Source: Symsagittifera roscoffensis
Lineage: Eukaryota > Xenacoelomorpha > Acoela > Convolutidae
Assembly: GCF_963678635.1 (NCBI RefSeq)
Contig: NC_087067.1
Location: 49,397,618 to 49,461,617 of the forward strand
Length of the DNA stretch: 64,000 bases
Reading direction: 5' to 3'
Shown here: positions 51,601-59,949 of the stretch, piece after piece
Layout: each line of letters begins with the position of its first letter
Position numbering within the stretch: position 1 is the stretch's first letter
The notes under the pieces: model-generated
What the model saw: the letters and a program-made list of their open reading frames with translations, nothing else
The model's database searches: none
What the model was told of the DNA's origin: nothing
Program-made: the position numbers and the translations under genes

Positions 51601-52748
51601 TTATCAAAACTTATTTGTCGTTTTATTGTTATCTAAAATAACTTTATTGGACTGAAGCCATAGCTAGATTTAACAAATCATCCTGAAAATCATCTAAATT
51701 TGTGCTATCACAACCAATATTGGTATCATCCGAAAAGAATAGTTGAAAAAGTAAGTCAAAGCAGGTTTCAACCCAAGACTCAGAGATTCAAGTCTTTGGT
51801 GGAGGTTTAAAATGAAGAGGTCGAAAAAATTTCCTTGTTCAATTGCAAACTTAACAAACTATGTCATCCGAAATTTTTCTCCGTTCTGGTTTGGGCAAAA
51901 TAAACGTTTTTTGACCCGTTTCTAGCTGAAAACAATTAAAAGATTTCAAAGCTGCATGGATTGAATGAATAATTAGCGGCAAAACTTGCCAACCAGTTTC
52001 CAATATGGACTGACCTTAAGCTTAAAGTTTCATTGCTTGACTAGCTTACAAAGAGATGTTTGCGAACCTATTGATAAACGGAGACGGGCTTGCTAGTTAA
52101 ATTCACGTTTCTGAGTAAAGATCAAAAGAAATCGTTTCCAGACTAGACCTCGCATGCATTTTGGTTTTAACTCTAATATGTTGACCTGTTTTGTGTTTGT
52201 CGTCCTCTGGTCCAGTTCCCGTGTGCGATAGATCCTCTTCCACTGTATGTTCAAGTACCATTTCGGTATCACCTGCACGACACCGCTTGATTATCTAACA
52301 TAAGTTGTCCTCTATTCCAATCGCAATTCAATTATTTTGGTTTTTTTGTTTCAGGTATGCTTTAACTTAAATTAGGCCTTCGCTTTAATAGTTGCTTTAA
52401 AAATTAGGCCAAAACAATCCTATTTTTAACATAACATAAGTTCGCTATGCTAGCAAAAATATGCAGCTAGGCTGAAAAATTATGCCAAAATTTATAGAAA
52501 TTTGAATTCAAGCTCTAAATTTTTACCATAGCTGTGCCTAGTTCAATTATTTAATATTATTTCTTCTCTTTGAAAATGAAATAAACGGAATAGAGTCTCT
52601 CCTTGAGTGTCCTCTCCAACTCGAGCGTCTCTGGACTGAATATGGACCAGTAGCCAGTCCACTTGCGACATTTACTGGCTATGTAGCGAGCCCAGTTCTC
52701 CTCGCCAGAATAAAAAGAACTTGCGTTGTTGTTATTACTGTCATCCAT
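42487..52748 (-). CDS. DUF3598-like (lipocalin-type) protein, multi-exon
   Basis: Well-supported coding exons on the minus strand are 48,663-48,479, 48,142-47,968, one of two alternatives (47,608-47,446 or 45,589-45,427), and 42,673-42,487 with the stop. They join with consistent phases (0, 1, 2) to about 235 residues. Probable upstream exons are near 52,748-52,575 (start ATG, with NWARYIASKCRKWTGYW) and near 52,262-52,175, but their joins are unresolved. Landmarks are LDSDQEVMLSWDLRCGDF, HGEWKGQAKFLGINYG and a C-terminal NGMSLSIPSEPLK...FQVGCQWV...RQIIVDYN. The W-x-G opening, the GEWKG start of a second domain and the order and spacing of the last block resemble DUF3598 proteins. These are two lipocalin-like barrels known mainly from cyanobacteria and plastid lineages and suspected to bind lipids. 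This assignment is from memory of family pattern and is tentative; the gene structure is firmer than the name. The gene is convergent with EI24 and divergent from NDUFA12. Confidence 0.6.
44029..45994. repeat. ~2-kb tandem duplication, copy A
   Basis: From AAGAGGTCAGGTGTG near 44,029 to CAACAGA near 45,994 this stretch matches copy B almost throughout, with scattered substitutions and small indels. It contains alternative exon A in its 3'-terminal part (gene orientation reversed). At its right edge is a fragment of the upstream exon, cut at the duplication breakpoint. In that fragment the splice donor is GC instead of GT. Confidence 0.88.
45427..45589 (-). CDS. Alternative exon A (distal copy), DUF3598-like gene
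   Basis: This 163-nt exon encodes QAKFLGINYGRSASLESS, then LANREVSITVSTIGRLAYSW and a short end, with acceptor TTTAG and probable donor GAA/GTACAA (a GTCTAC site 15 nt earlier would give the same phase). It matches exon B in length, phase (1 in, 2 out) and nearly all residues; I count four amino-acid differences (T/R, R/P, L/F, K/R). No stop or frameshift is present, so it appears to be under coding constraint or very young. Because 163 is not a multiple of three, using A and B together would shift the frame. Confidence 0.7.
46028..48010. repeat. ~2-kb tandem duplication, copy B
   Basis: The partner of copy A, separated from it by about 33 bp of unrelated sequence (45,995-46,027). Copy B contains exon B and reaches into exon 47,968-48,142, where the copied segment stops at about 48,010. 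Copies share even intronic detail, so the duplication is fairly recent. Confidence 0.88.
47446..47608 (-). CDS. Alternative exon B (proximal copy), DUF3598-like gene
   Basis: The copy next to exon 48,142-47,968, joined across a 359-bp intron to complete a GGC glycine codon (GEWK/G/QAKF). It encodes the same stretch as exon A with R, P, F and R at the four differing positions. Acceptor TTTAG; probable donor AAA/GTACAA, shared with copy A. An alternative donor CAG/GTCTAC 15 nt earlier is also in phase 2. Confidence 0.75.
47968..48142 (-). CDS. Exon encoding the middle of the DUF3598-like protein
   Basis: This 175-nt exon has acceptor TCCTAG and donor AAAG/GTAAGAC. It encodes FTFRRAGISHTLCYLHDLDW and then a VVVTVIEEASEARDVNRLEE stretch ending MPHGEWK. 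It continues the preceding exon at phase 0 (…CYQ/FTF) and leaves at phase 1. The last roughly 43 bp of this exon were copied into the tandem duplication, as a non-functional fragment at about 45,952-45,994. Confidence 0.78.
48479..48663 (-). CDS. Exon encoding LTLDSDQEVMLSWDLRC segment
   Basis: This 185-nt exon has an acceptor CACTAAG preceded by a pyrimidine run, and donor TACCAG/GTGCAT. It reads LMLMKEEAMQLKASNERDKK and then KPYISIKTKAGLFQHLTLDS, a beta-rich segment fitting a lipocalin or similar barrel. The AA before the first CTG requires the upstream exon to end in phase 1. An ATG near the exon start could be an alternative translation start if the upstream exons do not belong to this gene. 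Confidence 0.7.
49270..49700. repeat. Dispersed repeat, copy 1
   Basis: It shares with 51,720-52,090 an AAGTCAAAGCRG start followed by AACCCAAGACTCAGARATTC, plus nearby GAANNTCNNTGTTCA and TTTGCGAANNTATTGATA-like words. It is an old interspersed repeat of unknown class; no terminal repeats or coding potential are seen. Confidence 0.5.
51062..51145 (+). other. tRNA-derived SINE-like head
   Basis: A perfect A-box TGGCTGAGTGG (51,066-51,076) and a near-perfect B-box GGTTTGAGTCC (51,120-51,130, one change from the consensus) lie 54 bp apart, as in tRNA-Ser/Leu with a long variable arm. The surrounding words (GTCTCATAA, ending GTTGTTG) resemble the tRNA-like sequence at 37,139-37,211, suggesting one SINE family. 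The acceptor stem does not pair, so it is not a working tRNA. Confidence 0.6.
51720..52090. repeat. Dispersed repeat, copy 2
   Basis: The partner of the 49,270-49,700 repeat in the same orientation, similar by eye over at least the first 100-150 bp and weaker beyond. It ends immediately before the possible upstream exon of the minus-strand gene. Confidence 0.5.
52093..52262 (-). CDS. Possible upstream exon of DUF3598-like gene (uncertain)
   Basis: After a GTCGTGCAG acceptor at about 52,263 the minus strand is open in two frames. The frame reading VIPKWYLNIQWKRIYRTREL has GC-rich third positions like the neighbouring exons and is preferred. The other frame is acidic (EMVLEHTVEEDL). Donor candidates are CAG/GTCAAC (about 52,175) and CGAG/GTCTAG (about 52,142), and only the latter gives phase 1 in the preferred frame. 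The exon is probably real, but its frame and end are unsettled. Confidence 0.4.
52557..52748 (-). CDS. Probable first coding exon of DUF3598-like gene
   Basis: The ATG at 52,748 opens MDDSNNNNASSFYSGEENWA and continues RYIASKCRKWTGYWSIFSPE and ERTLKERLYS, GC-rich like other exons. The W-x-x-x-x...W-x-G pattern resembles the start of the N-terminal barrel of DUF3598 proteins. The open frame runs to a stop at 52,557, but a donor such as TATTCC/GTTTAT would end the exon earlier at about 52,575. No clear signal peptide or transit peptide is seen. Confidence 0.55.
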   Translation of the reverse strand: MDDSNNNNASSFYSGEENWARYIASKCRKWTGYWSIFSPETLELERTLKERLYSVYFIFKEKK

Positions 52749-53465
52749 CCAAATTACTCGTGTTGTCAGAACCGTTTATGACTCCTGATTGTGATTTATG
52801 ACTTTGTCATAGTTTTATTTGAATCTTGATCAATATCTTTTAGAATGTTTTTTGTCTATTCAAGTAATGCAATACTTTTTTGCACTGGCAGATTCTTCGC
52901 TTATTCAGCGACTACTCTCCGATAGTGGAAAAGAACTAAGTTCTAAGGTGTTTCCAGGTATCAAAGGTCAATTGGGGGATCCGTTTTAAGGGGATCTCAA
53001 TTAATCCGTTTTTTGATCTAAAAGCTTGAAATTAAATTTTGGTGTTTTCAGTTAATTAGTCACGTTGTATTTCTAACCAAGTTGCCAAATTGAAAGGTTG
53101 TTAATATAACGCGACATTGATTTTTGTCAAATTCTGATTGGAAAAAATTATTTCAATTTGTGCTGGTTTTCCTCTTTAATGAAATTAATGAAAAGGACCA
53201 GCTTCTGGATGGGATGGCGTTCAAGAGGTTAAATGCTAAAAAAGTTGATTTTTTCTAGTTCAGATATTTTTCTTGCAAAGCTGAAGACAATTGCATCTTG
53301 AGCATATGAGTTTAGTTCGTTTTTGAGTGCTATGTATTGATTAACTTTCTTGATTTACGAAATGGAGTATTCTGCATTAGACTTTCAAACCCTTATTTTG
53401 GAAAACGAAGTTAATTTTTTACATATAGCTTCGAGACATGTATTATAAATCAGATTTTATTTCAG
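52749..53465. promoter_or_regulatory. Probable shared promoter region between divergent genes
   Basis: This 717-bp gap separates the minus-strand DUF3598-like start and the plus-strand NDUFA12 first coding exon, which point away from each other. I see no clear TATA box or CpG-rich core. The promoter role is inferred only from gene orientation. Confidence 0.35.
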
Positions 53466-53473
53466 ATTTGAGT
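53456..53473 (+). promoter_or_regulatory. Acceptor site just before NDUFA12 start
   Basis: TTATTTCAG ends at 53,465 and is followed after 8 nt (ATTTGAGT) by the ATG. This is either the end of a 5'-UTR intron or a spliced-leader trans-splice acceptor; the sequence alone cannot separate these. Confidence 0.5.
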
Positions 53474-54568
53474 ATGGCTGAGGGTAAGAACTTGGTGAGT
53501 AAGTTCTTCAATGTGATCAAGCACAATGGGGGAGTAACGGGCACCTTCCTCAAGTACTGCAGGGGCATCGAGCCCAAACAGGGAACTCTGATGGGGGAGG
53601 ACCAGTTTGGAAACAAGTACTTCGAAAACAAAAAGTAAGAAGAGAAACCAGTTATATAGTCATTTAAAAGTTTCATCCTTTCTCGACAAAAGTATTTGAG
53701 CGATTTTAGCCTCTAAAGCAGTGCTTTAAAACAGCTATACTGCTTGCAGCTTCATGACAACTTTAACGATTTGCAATTTTTGATTTCAATCTTCAAGATA
53801 TCAACGTTCAATAAGATTCAGTTAATGCAACATAACAGAAAATCACTGTAACATAAATGTTGCACGGAATTTCAATTCAGAAAACAGCAGTTTTGTGAAA
53901 AAAAGTATCTCTTTGTATGTAATGTTCTACAATGACGTACTTGCAGTAGCCCTGTGTTGTATGAACTGCTGTTGTTTTAGTTACTTTATGGCCCGCAACC
54001 GGTGGGTGGAGTTCAACCCTAAGCCCTCTGACCCCGCCTACGGCTACTTCCACTTCGACGCCTCCCAGATCCCCCCGGACTGGCACAGGTGGATGCACCA
54101 CATGACAGACCAAGCCCCCTCTGAACACCCCCTCCCCAAACAGAAGTTCCACATGCCCCACCAGCCCAATTACAGTGGACTCAACAGGTAGAAACTATTA
54201 TAACCAAAAGATTGCATTTATATTTTAATCAAGGGCACAACAGTGGTTTTCCGTAAAATATCTGAACAGCTGGTATAGTAGTTGTTTCCCTAGAGGGTAA
54301 TTACATGCTTGCATATTTCAAGTATGAGAGTTCTATTTTGTTATATTTGTGGGGATGTTACATTTTGACATACTGGTAGCAATAATGCAAATGAGTACAA
54401 CTTTTGGGTTAAGACAAGTTGCGTGGTTTTATTTTTTGTCTCAAGAAGCCCATATTTTATTTCTGACCTTTTGTTCTCAGGTCTTACACGCCCTTCTCAA
54501 CCACAACCAAGAAGATCCACGAATGGGACCCCACTACAGCCACTTCTGGATCAGAAACAAACAAATAA
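53474..54568 (+). CDS. NDUFA12: NADH dehydrogenase 1 alpha subcomplex subunit 12
   Basis: Three exons (53,474-53,634, 53,981-54,187 and 54,481-54,568) join at phase 2 both times, with donors AA/GTAAGA and AG/GTAGAA and acceptors TTTTAG and TCTCAG. They give a complete 151-residue protein; human NDUFA12 is 145. Family marks are GTLMGEDQFGNKYFE (37-51), the ARNRWVEF strand (58-65), PPDWHRWMHHMTD (85-97) and the C-terminal YTPFSTTTKKIHEW (125-138). The product is an accessory subunit of mitochondrial complex I at the matrix arm/membrane arm junction; its paralogue NDUFAF2 is an assembly factor. The start is chosen because MAEGKNL follows a splice-acceptor-like TTATTTCAG by only 8 nt, and an upstream in-frame ATG at 53,438 would lie inside that putative intron. 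No targeting presequence is seen, which is normal for this subunit. Confidence 0.93.
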
Positions 54569-55039
54569 GATGAATAGTATTGACTGATTTGCAGCAATGA
54601 AATATTTTAAAACAATTTACTTTTACCTGGAGAACTAACTTGAACGAAAAGTCACTCCGTAGTATTTTGTGTTTTCTGGGAATAGTTGAAATCATGGCAA
54701 TGGATCTTGGTTTGCCGAGGATCAGGTTGTTTAGTTCTGAGCACAGTTATCGAAGTATCTACTTTTTTCACTCTCAATTTTGATTTTTCACAGTTCGACT
54801 ATTCATTTCTTTTTAAGTTCATTTACTTGTTAAAAGGAAGGCTAGCTCCGCTTTCGAACAGCAAATGTGGAAAGGTCCCAAAAAACGTGATCGACTTCTA
54901 GTTTCGAAGCAGATTTAATGTCCAGATTTCCCAGCGTAATTAAAAATTTACCTATTGTTTTGTTTCAGATGGATATTTGAGTTTTGTTTCAAATGGATAT
55001 ACTTAACAATATCACCTATGGTAATTTTCCGCCCCTTTA
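54569..55039. other. NDUFA12 3' flank
   Basis: About 470 bp holding the 3' UTR and the spacer up to the foldback element. No canonical AATAAA is close to the stop. Short open frames here have no recognisable content. Confidence 0.4.
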
Positions 55040-55749
55040 CAGCGCTGATTTAAATTATCCGGACAAAACGAAGAAAACTTGAAACTTATACGCGTTTTTC
55101 TCAAATTGGGCTGGGATGAATACCAAAGTTGCTTAGAAATTTACCAAAATCATCAAGGTGAAATTTATTTTGTAAATTTCAAGGGGGGGGGGGCAACATT
55201 TTACCCCAAAAATGGGACATTTTGGTTTTTTAGTCAATCAAAAAACCTACGCCATATCTAATGAGTCAATTGAAAAGCAAGTTTTATCAAAGTCAGCCAT
55301 AACAAAGTTTTAGAAGAATATAAATTCCAAAATCCAATATTAATTAATATATTTTGTTTGAAAGCCAAAAATGTCACTTTTACTGTATAAAATACCAAAT
55401 CTTTGCTCGAAATTAAATATAAAACGGTTTGCCCAAATTTTTGGAGGTAATATCTTCTAAAATTTTCTTGGGCTGTATGAGAGGCTCCTTTTGATATAGC
55501 TTGCTCATAAATTGACTCATAGATATAGTGTAAGTTTTTTAATTGAATAAAACAAACCAAAATCACCCGTTTTTGGGGTAAAATTTTGATCCTGAAATTC
55601 GCAAAATAAATTGCTATATAATAATTCTGGCACAATTCTAAGCAACTTGGGTACTCATCATTTTTTGTCTAAGGCCAACCCAACTTGAGAAAAACGCGTT
55701 TAAAAATTCAAGTTTTGTTCATTTGTCCGGATATTTCAAATCAGCACTG
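55040..55749. mobile_element. Foldback / MITE-like element with ~290-bp terminal inverted repeats
   Basis: The left end CAGCGCTGATTTAAATTATC and the reverse complement of the right end (CAGTGCTGATTTGAAATATC) match, and both are flanked by TA, the target duplication of Tc1/mariner-type transposases. The two arms (about 55,040-55,325 and 55,440-55,749) remain similar for nearly 300 bp each, with shared blocks such as ACGCGTTTTTCTCAA, AAGTTGCTTAGAA, TTTTACCCCAAAAA and TTTTAGAAGA. Only about 115 bp lies between them. No transposase is encoded, so it is non-autonomous. A run of ten G (55,183-55,192) in the left arm is not matched in the right. Confidence 0.85.
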
Positions 55750-56990
55750 TAGATAAATACAGTAAATTAGCAGTAGCGCTTTCTATTGAGAATTCTAATT
55801 TTGCTGCGTTCTGAATGGTCGAAGGAGCGACCATTTTAATCTACTCAAGAATCTCCCTACCTTTTTTAAAAGGGGGATGTTATGAACCGAGTGTTTTAGT
55901 TTAAAAAAAGCACCAATCATAATTTTTCTTGAAATTCAAAGAGCTTTAAGGGCATATATTTTTTCATCAAAATTTGAAAGTTTTTTTCAAAAAAGTTTTT
56001 TATTGCGGTTTTCTTACGTTTAATACATTTTAGAAATTGTCAATGGGCTAAGTTTTCTTTGGGTAGTCTAGAAAATAAATGGCCTATTGGTTGATTTTTG
56101 TTTTCATTGTTGCTGCAAGATTTCAAGATAAGTGTTCAAATTTTACACCTTTTGCTGAAAAAGTTCAAATATGTGACAAGTGAAAGTACCAGTTCTTCAA
56201 CTTCTGAACAAATGCCGCGTTATTTTTATTTCCATGGCATTATAAAACATCGTTCGTATTTGCTAGGACAAACGTATATTGGTGAATTAGAGGAACATAA
56301 ATTGATACAACTGTTTGTTGCCTCCGGCTTCTTTAATCTATTTGAAAGTGACATTCAAACTTCATTGGAAGCAAAACTTGTTTGCAAATTTAGGTTCAAA
56401 TAGATTCAAAGACAATCTAAACTCAATTGGCCGCTGTCTGTTTGCGCAAAAAGCTCGGAGCGTCTGACATAAAGCATCGAGTAATAAAACCTGATGATCA
56501 TTAGTTATTAACTGTTTATTAATCATAAGTTATCTATCTTTCAAATCAGAGAAAGAGCACCTTTTCGCATGAATTCTCAGTGTTCAAATAATCTTACGGG
56601 AAAGACCTGAGTTATTAATTTAGTGTTTCATTGTTACATTACTACATTTGTAATGCCCAAGTCAACAGGCTAACAACGGACCAAACCGGATCAGCCGTAC
56701 GATCTCCCCCATCCATCACCTAAGTGACCAGCTGTAAATTGTTTTCCCTAGCCAAGTATTAATTAGAAAATTAATTCTGTATAAAATACGCATTTCGAGT
56801 AAACGCGCAATTCAAATTAGTCTTCATAATATTTTTACGGGGTTGCATTTGAATGCTGTTAATTGCCTAAATAAATGTATTTTCATTCATTTTTCTCTAA
56901 TTATGCTTGCGATTAGCAAGCGTTATCAAACCGGAATATAGACTTTTTTCGGGTTAACAACTTGTTTAACCGAATTACTTGCATCTTGAT
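55750..56990. other. No gene recognised
   Basis: AT-rich sequence of about 1.2 kb. A plus-strand open stretch of 101 codons at 56,098-56,403 (IQLFVASGFFNLFE near its end) has AT-rich codons, no recognised domain and no splice context, and is most likely chance or repeat-derived. Confidence 0.4.
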
Positions 56991-57027
56991 TCATTATAAA
57001 TTAAAGCCTCTAAGCTTTCCCGACCAA

Positions 57028-57090
57028 CTTAGCCTAGAGGAAATATGCCTGGGGCGGTAAAGGTCTTGGGTTTGAATTTGACGAGGGCCT
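57028..57090 (+). other. tRNA-derived SINE-like head
   Basis: The A-box TAGCCTAGAGG (57,030-57,040) fits the polymerase III consensus. A weaker B-box GGTTTGAATTT (57,069-57,079) follows at normal tRNA spacing. It lies directly before the first 346-bp tandem unit, so that unit may be the body of the same SINE. Confidence 0.45.
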
Positions 57091-57108
57091 GTTTTTTCAA
57101 ACCAAAAA

Positions 57109-57885
57109 TATTCTGTTTCAAATAAAATGGTCGGCCAATTATTTGTCTGCTTATCTATTGTCGGCTTAGTTTTCACATCTTGGAATCGTTTTTTATTTAC
57201 TGCAAGCATTTTTCTTTATGTTTGCTTATAGTGTTTGATTTACGTCTACAATTTATTATGTTACTTACCTTGATTTTGTGATTCCTTCTTTGTTTTTTTT
57301 TTAGTTTCGTTAAAAAAAATTAGTCGGCCTAAATTATTTCGGCCTATTTTTCATCGGCTTAATGAATTACTTTTGCTTCAAGGGAAACATAATTATAACA
57401 CTTGCCTCCTCATTTTTCAAGTTGGCTGTATGTTTACCAATCGATTTGTTGAAATATTCTGTTTCAACTAAAAATGTTGGCCAATTAGTTGTCTGCTTAT
57501 CTGTTGTCGGCTTAGTTGCCACAGCTTGGAATCGTTCGTTATTTGCTGCAAGCATTTTTCTTTTATGCTGCTTTTAGTTTTTGATTTACTCCTACAATTT
57601 GTAATTTTACAATTTGCTATTTTACCTTGATTTCGTATTTCCTTTTTTGTTTCCCTAAAAAAAGTTCCTCGGACCAAATTATTTCGGCCTATTTGATATG
57701 GGCTTTATGATCTAATTCTGGGTCGCTTCAAGGAAAACACACTTTTCAAGGGAAAACCCTCCACAGTTTTCAATTTGGTTCTATGTTCACCAATCGGTTC
57801 TATAAGGACCAATCATTTTTCAAGGAAAACACCCTCCGCACTTTTCAGTTTGGTTCTATGTTCACCAAGCGGTTTGTTGAAATTT
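57109..57885 (+). repeat. ~346-bp tandem repeat, two units plus a partial third
   Basis: Units begin at about 57,109 and 57,455 with TATTCTGTTTCAA. They share TCTGCTTATCTRTTGTCGGC, GCAAGCATTTTTCTTT, TTATTTCGGCCTATTT and a tail with TTTTCAA.TTGG.T.TATGTT.ACCAATCG. A third partial copy of the tail follows at about 57,811-57,885. The units are clearly diverged, so the array is old. The repeated TCGGCTTA words recur near 40 kb. Confidence 0.78.
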
Positions 57886-58079
57886 CTTTTTTTTTTCGTT
57901 TTGGAAAACTATTTCCAAATTCATTGGAAAAATTTTTAGTTTTTCTCAGAAGCTTCCACATTTTCAAAAAGGGCTATCAATTGAACCGTCTACTCCCCTG
58001 AGTGCCTGCATACTCCTCTAGTGACTCTTTTTACTTGAGCCCTTTCTAAAGCCTTCGAAAAAGTCTCTAGGGGACGCAT

Positions 58080-58405
58080 TTTTGTTTGGTTTTCTCGAAA
58101 AGTACCCCTCTTACATCTGATTTTTTGTTTCCAATGAATCGAATGGTTTTGAAAAATTTTCTGAATAAGCGACTACGCCCAATTTGTTTACACATAAAGT
58201 GATGGCCCTCGGAACAAACTGATGGACGGTTTTGTCAATCTTTTTGACTTTTCTCCAAAACTAACATCTCAAATCTGATATGGTGGTTTCAATGGGTATA
58301 ACGGGTAGTGGGAAGCTCCCCTGAATCAGCGACCACTCAAGATTATTACACAATAAGTTATCGCCCTCGGAAAAGTCAAATTTTTGACTTTTACACCTTT
58401 TTTAA
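58080..58405 (+). repeat. ~160-bp diverged tandem repeat
   Basis: Two units (about 58,080-58,240 and 58,241-58,405) share ATCTGAT, TTTCAATG, CTGAATMAGCGACYAC and a GCCCTCGGAA end, in the same order and spacing. A further weak copy may follow at about 58,580-58,680 (CAAATCTGAGATG, GCAAGCGGTGATTCC). No coding function is seen. Confidence 0.65.
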
Positions 58406-59686
58406 AATAATTTTTGAGTATTTTCAGGTTGTGCTCAATCACGAAAGTCGGTTTTGTGAATATTCTCTACTTAAGCGGCCTATACATGTTTGTTGCAGGA
58501 TATTTTTATGGATTTTGGATTTTTTTTTGTCTTTAGAATTTATGGCCGTTTTTCAGAAAGTTTTTAAATTTTCTTGACATTTACGCAATCAAATCTGAGA
58601 TGAAAAATTCAAATTGAAAGAATTGGTTGCGATAATTGTTCCTGTGCAAGCGGTGATTCCGTAGGTTTGGTAAGCGAAATGCTATCTCCTTGAGGAAATT
58701 GATCATCTCAAAATGTTTTACTCCTCTCAGTTTTTTTAGCAGAGAAATAATTAAGTTTTGAGAAAAGTCTAATTTTTGAAATCACATTTTTCGTGCCAAA
58801 TCAGCAAATTCGTTCAATATCAAACACGTATGCATAGGGGGTAGGGTTAGGTAGAGAGAGGAGGTGATAGTTCAGTAGGTACTTGAGGAAAATTTTTGTT
58901 AACTTGAAATAGTTTAATATTTGAAATCATGAGAATCGAATGAATGTGGAACTGCAAAGTTCCTAATATACTAAAACTCAAAAATACTTCGAGTGAAAAA
59001 ATCGCTGAACTGGATGCATTCAAAGCCAACTTTTTTCTGTCCTAAATTTTAAAAAAAATGCTGTTTCATACAATTGTGGGGTTGCTGAGAACAGTTATAG
59101 GCATTCACATACAAAGATATAGCACCAACCATGGTAACTTGCTTTACTCGAGGCAATGGTCACCCAAACGAAATTTCGGAAGTTTTTTTCGTTCAAGAAT
59201 TTTTCCAATTTTTCTCGACACTCATTTAAATTAAACATCAACCGGTTAATGCGTTGCGCACTAAGAACACATTAACCATCTAATTGCGTTTGATAAAGTT
59301 TTGTAGCGTTTTACCATTTTTTCTTGGGGGAGATCGCTCAATTGGTACTTACGGGAGGAAATTGCTCAATTGATCTAAAATTTGAGAAATTAGAGGCTCT
59401 TTCGCAGCCCATTTGTCCTTGTGGGATGGAGTAATTCCTCGGTTAAGATGTTTTTTGATTATAGGTTTTCAAGAAGAAGAATTAATTTATCCAAGAGTGC
59501 AAATTATATAACAAAATACTGATGGTGCAAAACCATTGGAGAGGGTAGATAAAGAGATCAGCTGATCTGCTCTATGTCTAACCTTGAAATTTACTCGGAA
59601 TTTTACCATAGTTATGGTTTTATACTGAATCATAAAAATTACTAAATTAATGAAATTTGGCCACGCCAAAAATAAAAGGCAGCTAC

Positions 59687-59756
59687 TGGAATTGAACGCC
59701 CTGTATCGGAACGAAAGTCACGTTTGTTACCACTAGAGCAACATGCCTTCCTAAAT
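59687..59756 (-). other. tRNA-like sequence (Glu-type), pseudogene or SINE head
   Basis: On the minus strand AAGGCA...TGCCTT can pair as acceptor ends about 70 nt apart. TTGCTCTAGTGG fits an A-box, the central loop CTTTCGT would place a TTC (Glu) anticodon, and GCGTTCAATTCC is a decayed B-box. The anticodon and T stems pair poorly, so it is not a working tRNA. Confidence 0.45.
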
Positions 59757-59949
59757 GAAGAAAATCAAAATAATTTAAATCGAAATTCAATTATTTTTCT
59801 TTTTCCCTTTTTATTTCATCTAGCCCGATCTTTTTTCCGCCCCACCATCCACTTTTCATCGGGTACCCACCCCTTAGACAGGCCTTTTCCCTGAATAACC
59901 CATGCCCCCTGGTTTGTAGTTTAGGGTGTTACCTCCGGGCTATGATCAG

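Larger units (their letters stand above)
48664..52092. other. Long intron or intron-like region of the minus-strand gene
   Basis: About 3.4 kb of AT-rich sequence with no convincing exon. It holds a repeat of about 400 bp (49,270-49,700) related to another at 51,720-52,090, and a tRNA-like SINE head at 51,062. A minus-strand open stretch at 49,873-50,070 with KGKMGPQKKSNSVEYFN lacks good splice sites and is left unassigned. Confidence 0.5.

Noticed and set aside
53438-53473. Upstream in-frame ATG for NDUFA12
   Set aside because: The added residues (YYKSDFISDLS) span a strong acceptor-like TTATTTCAG and are not a family feature; the MAEGKNL start gives a normal-length protein.
56098-56403. 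101-codon plus-strand open frame
   Set aside because: AT-rich codons unlike the GC-rich real exons here, no recognised domain and no splice signals.
59687-59756. Functional tRNA-Glu gene
   Set aside because: The anticodon and T stems do not pair and the B-box is decayed, so it is kept only as a tRNA-like relic.
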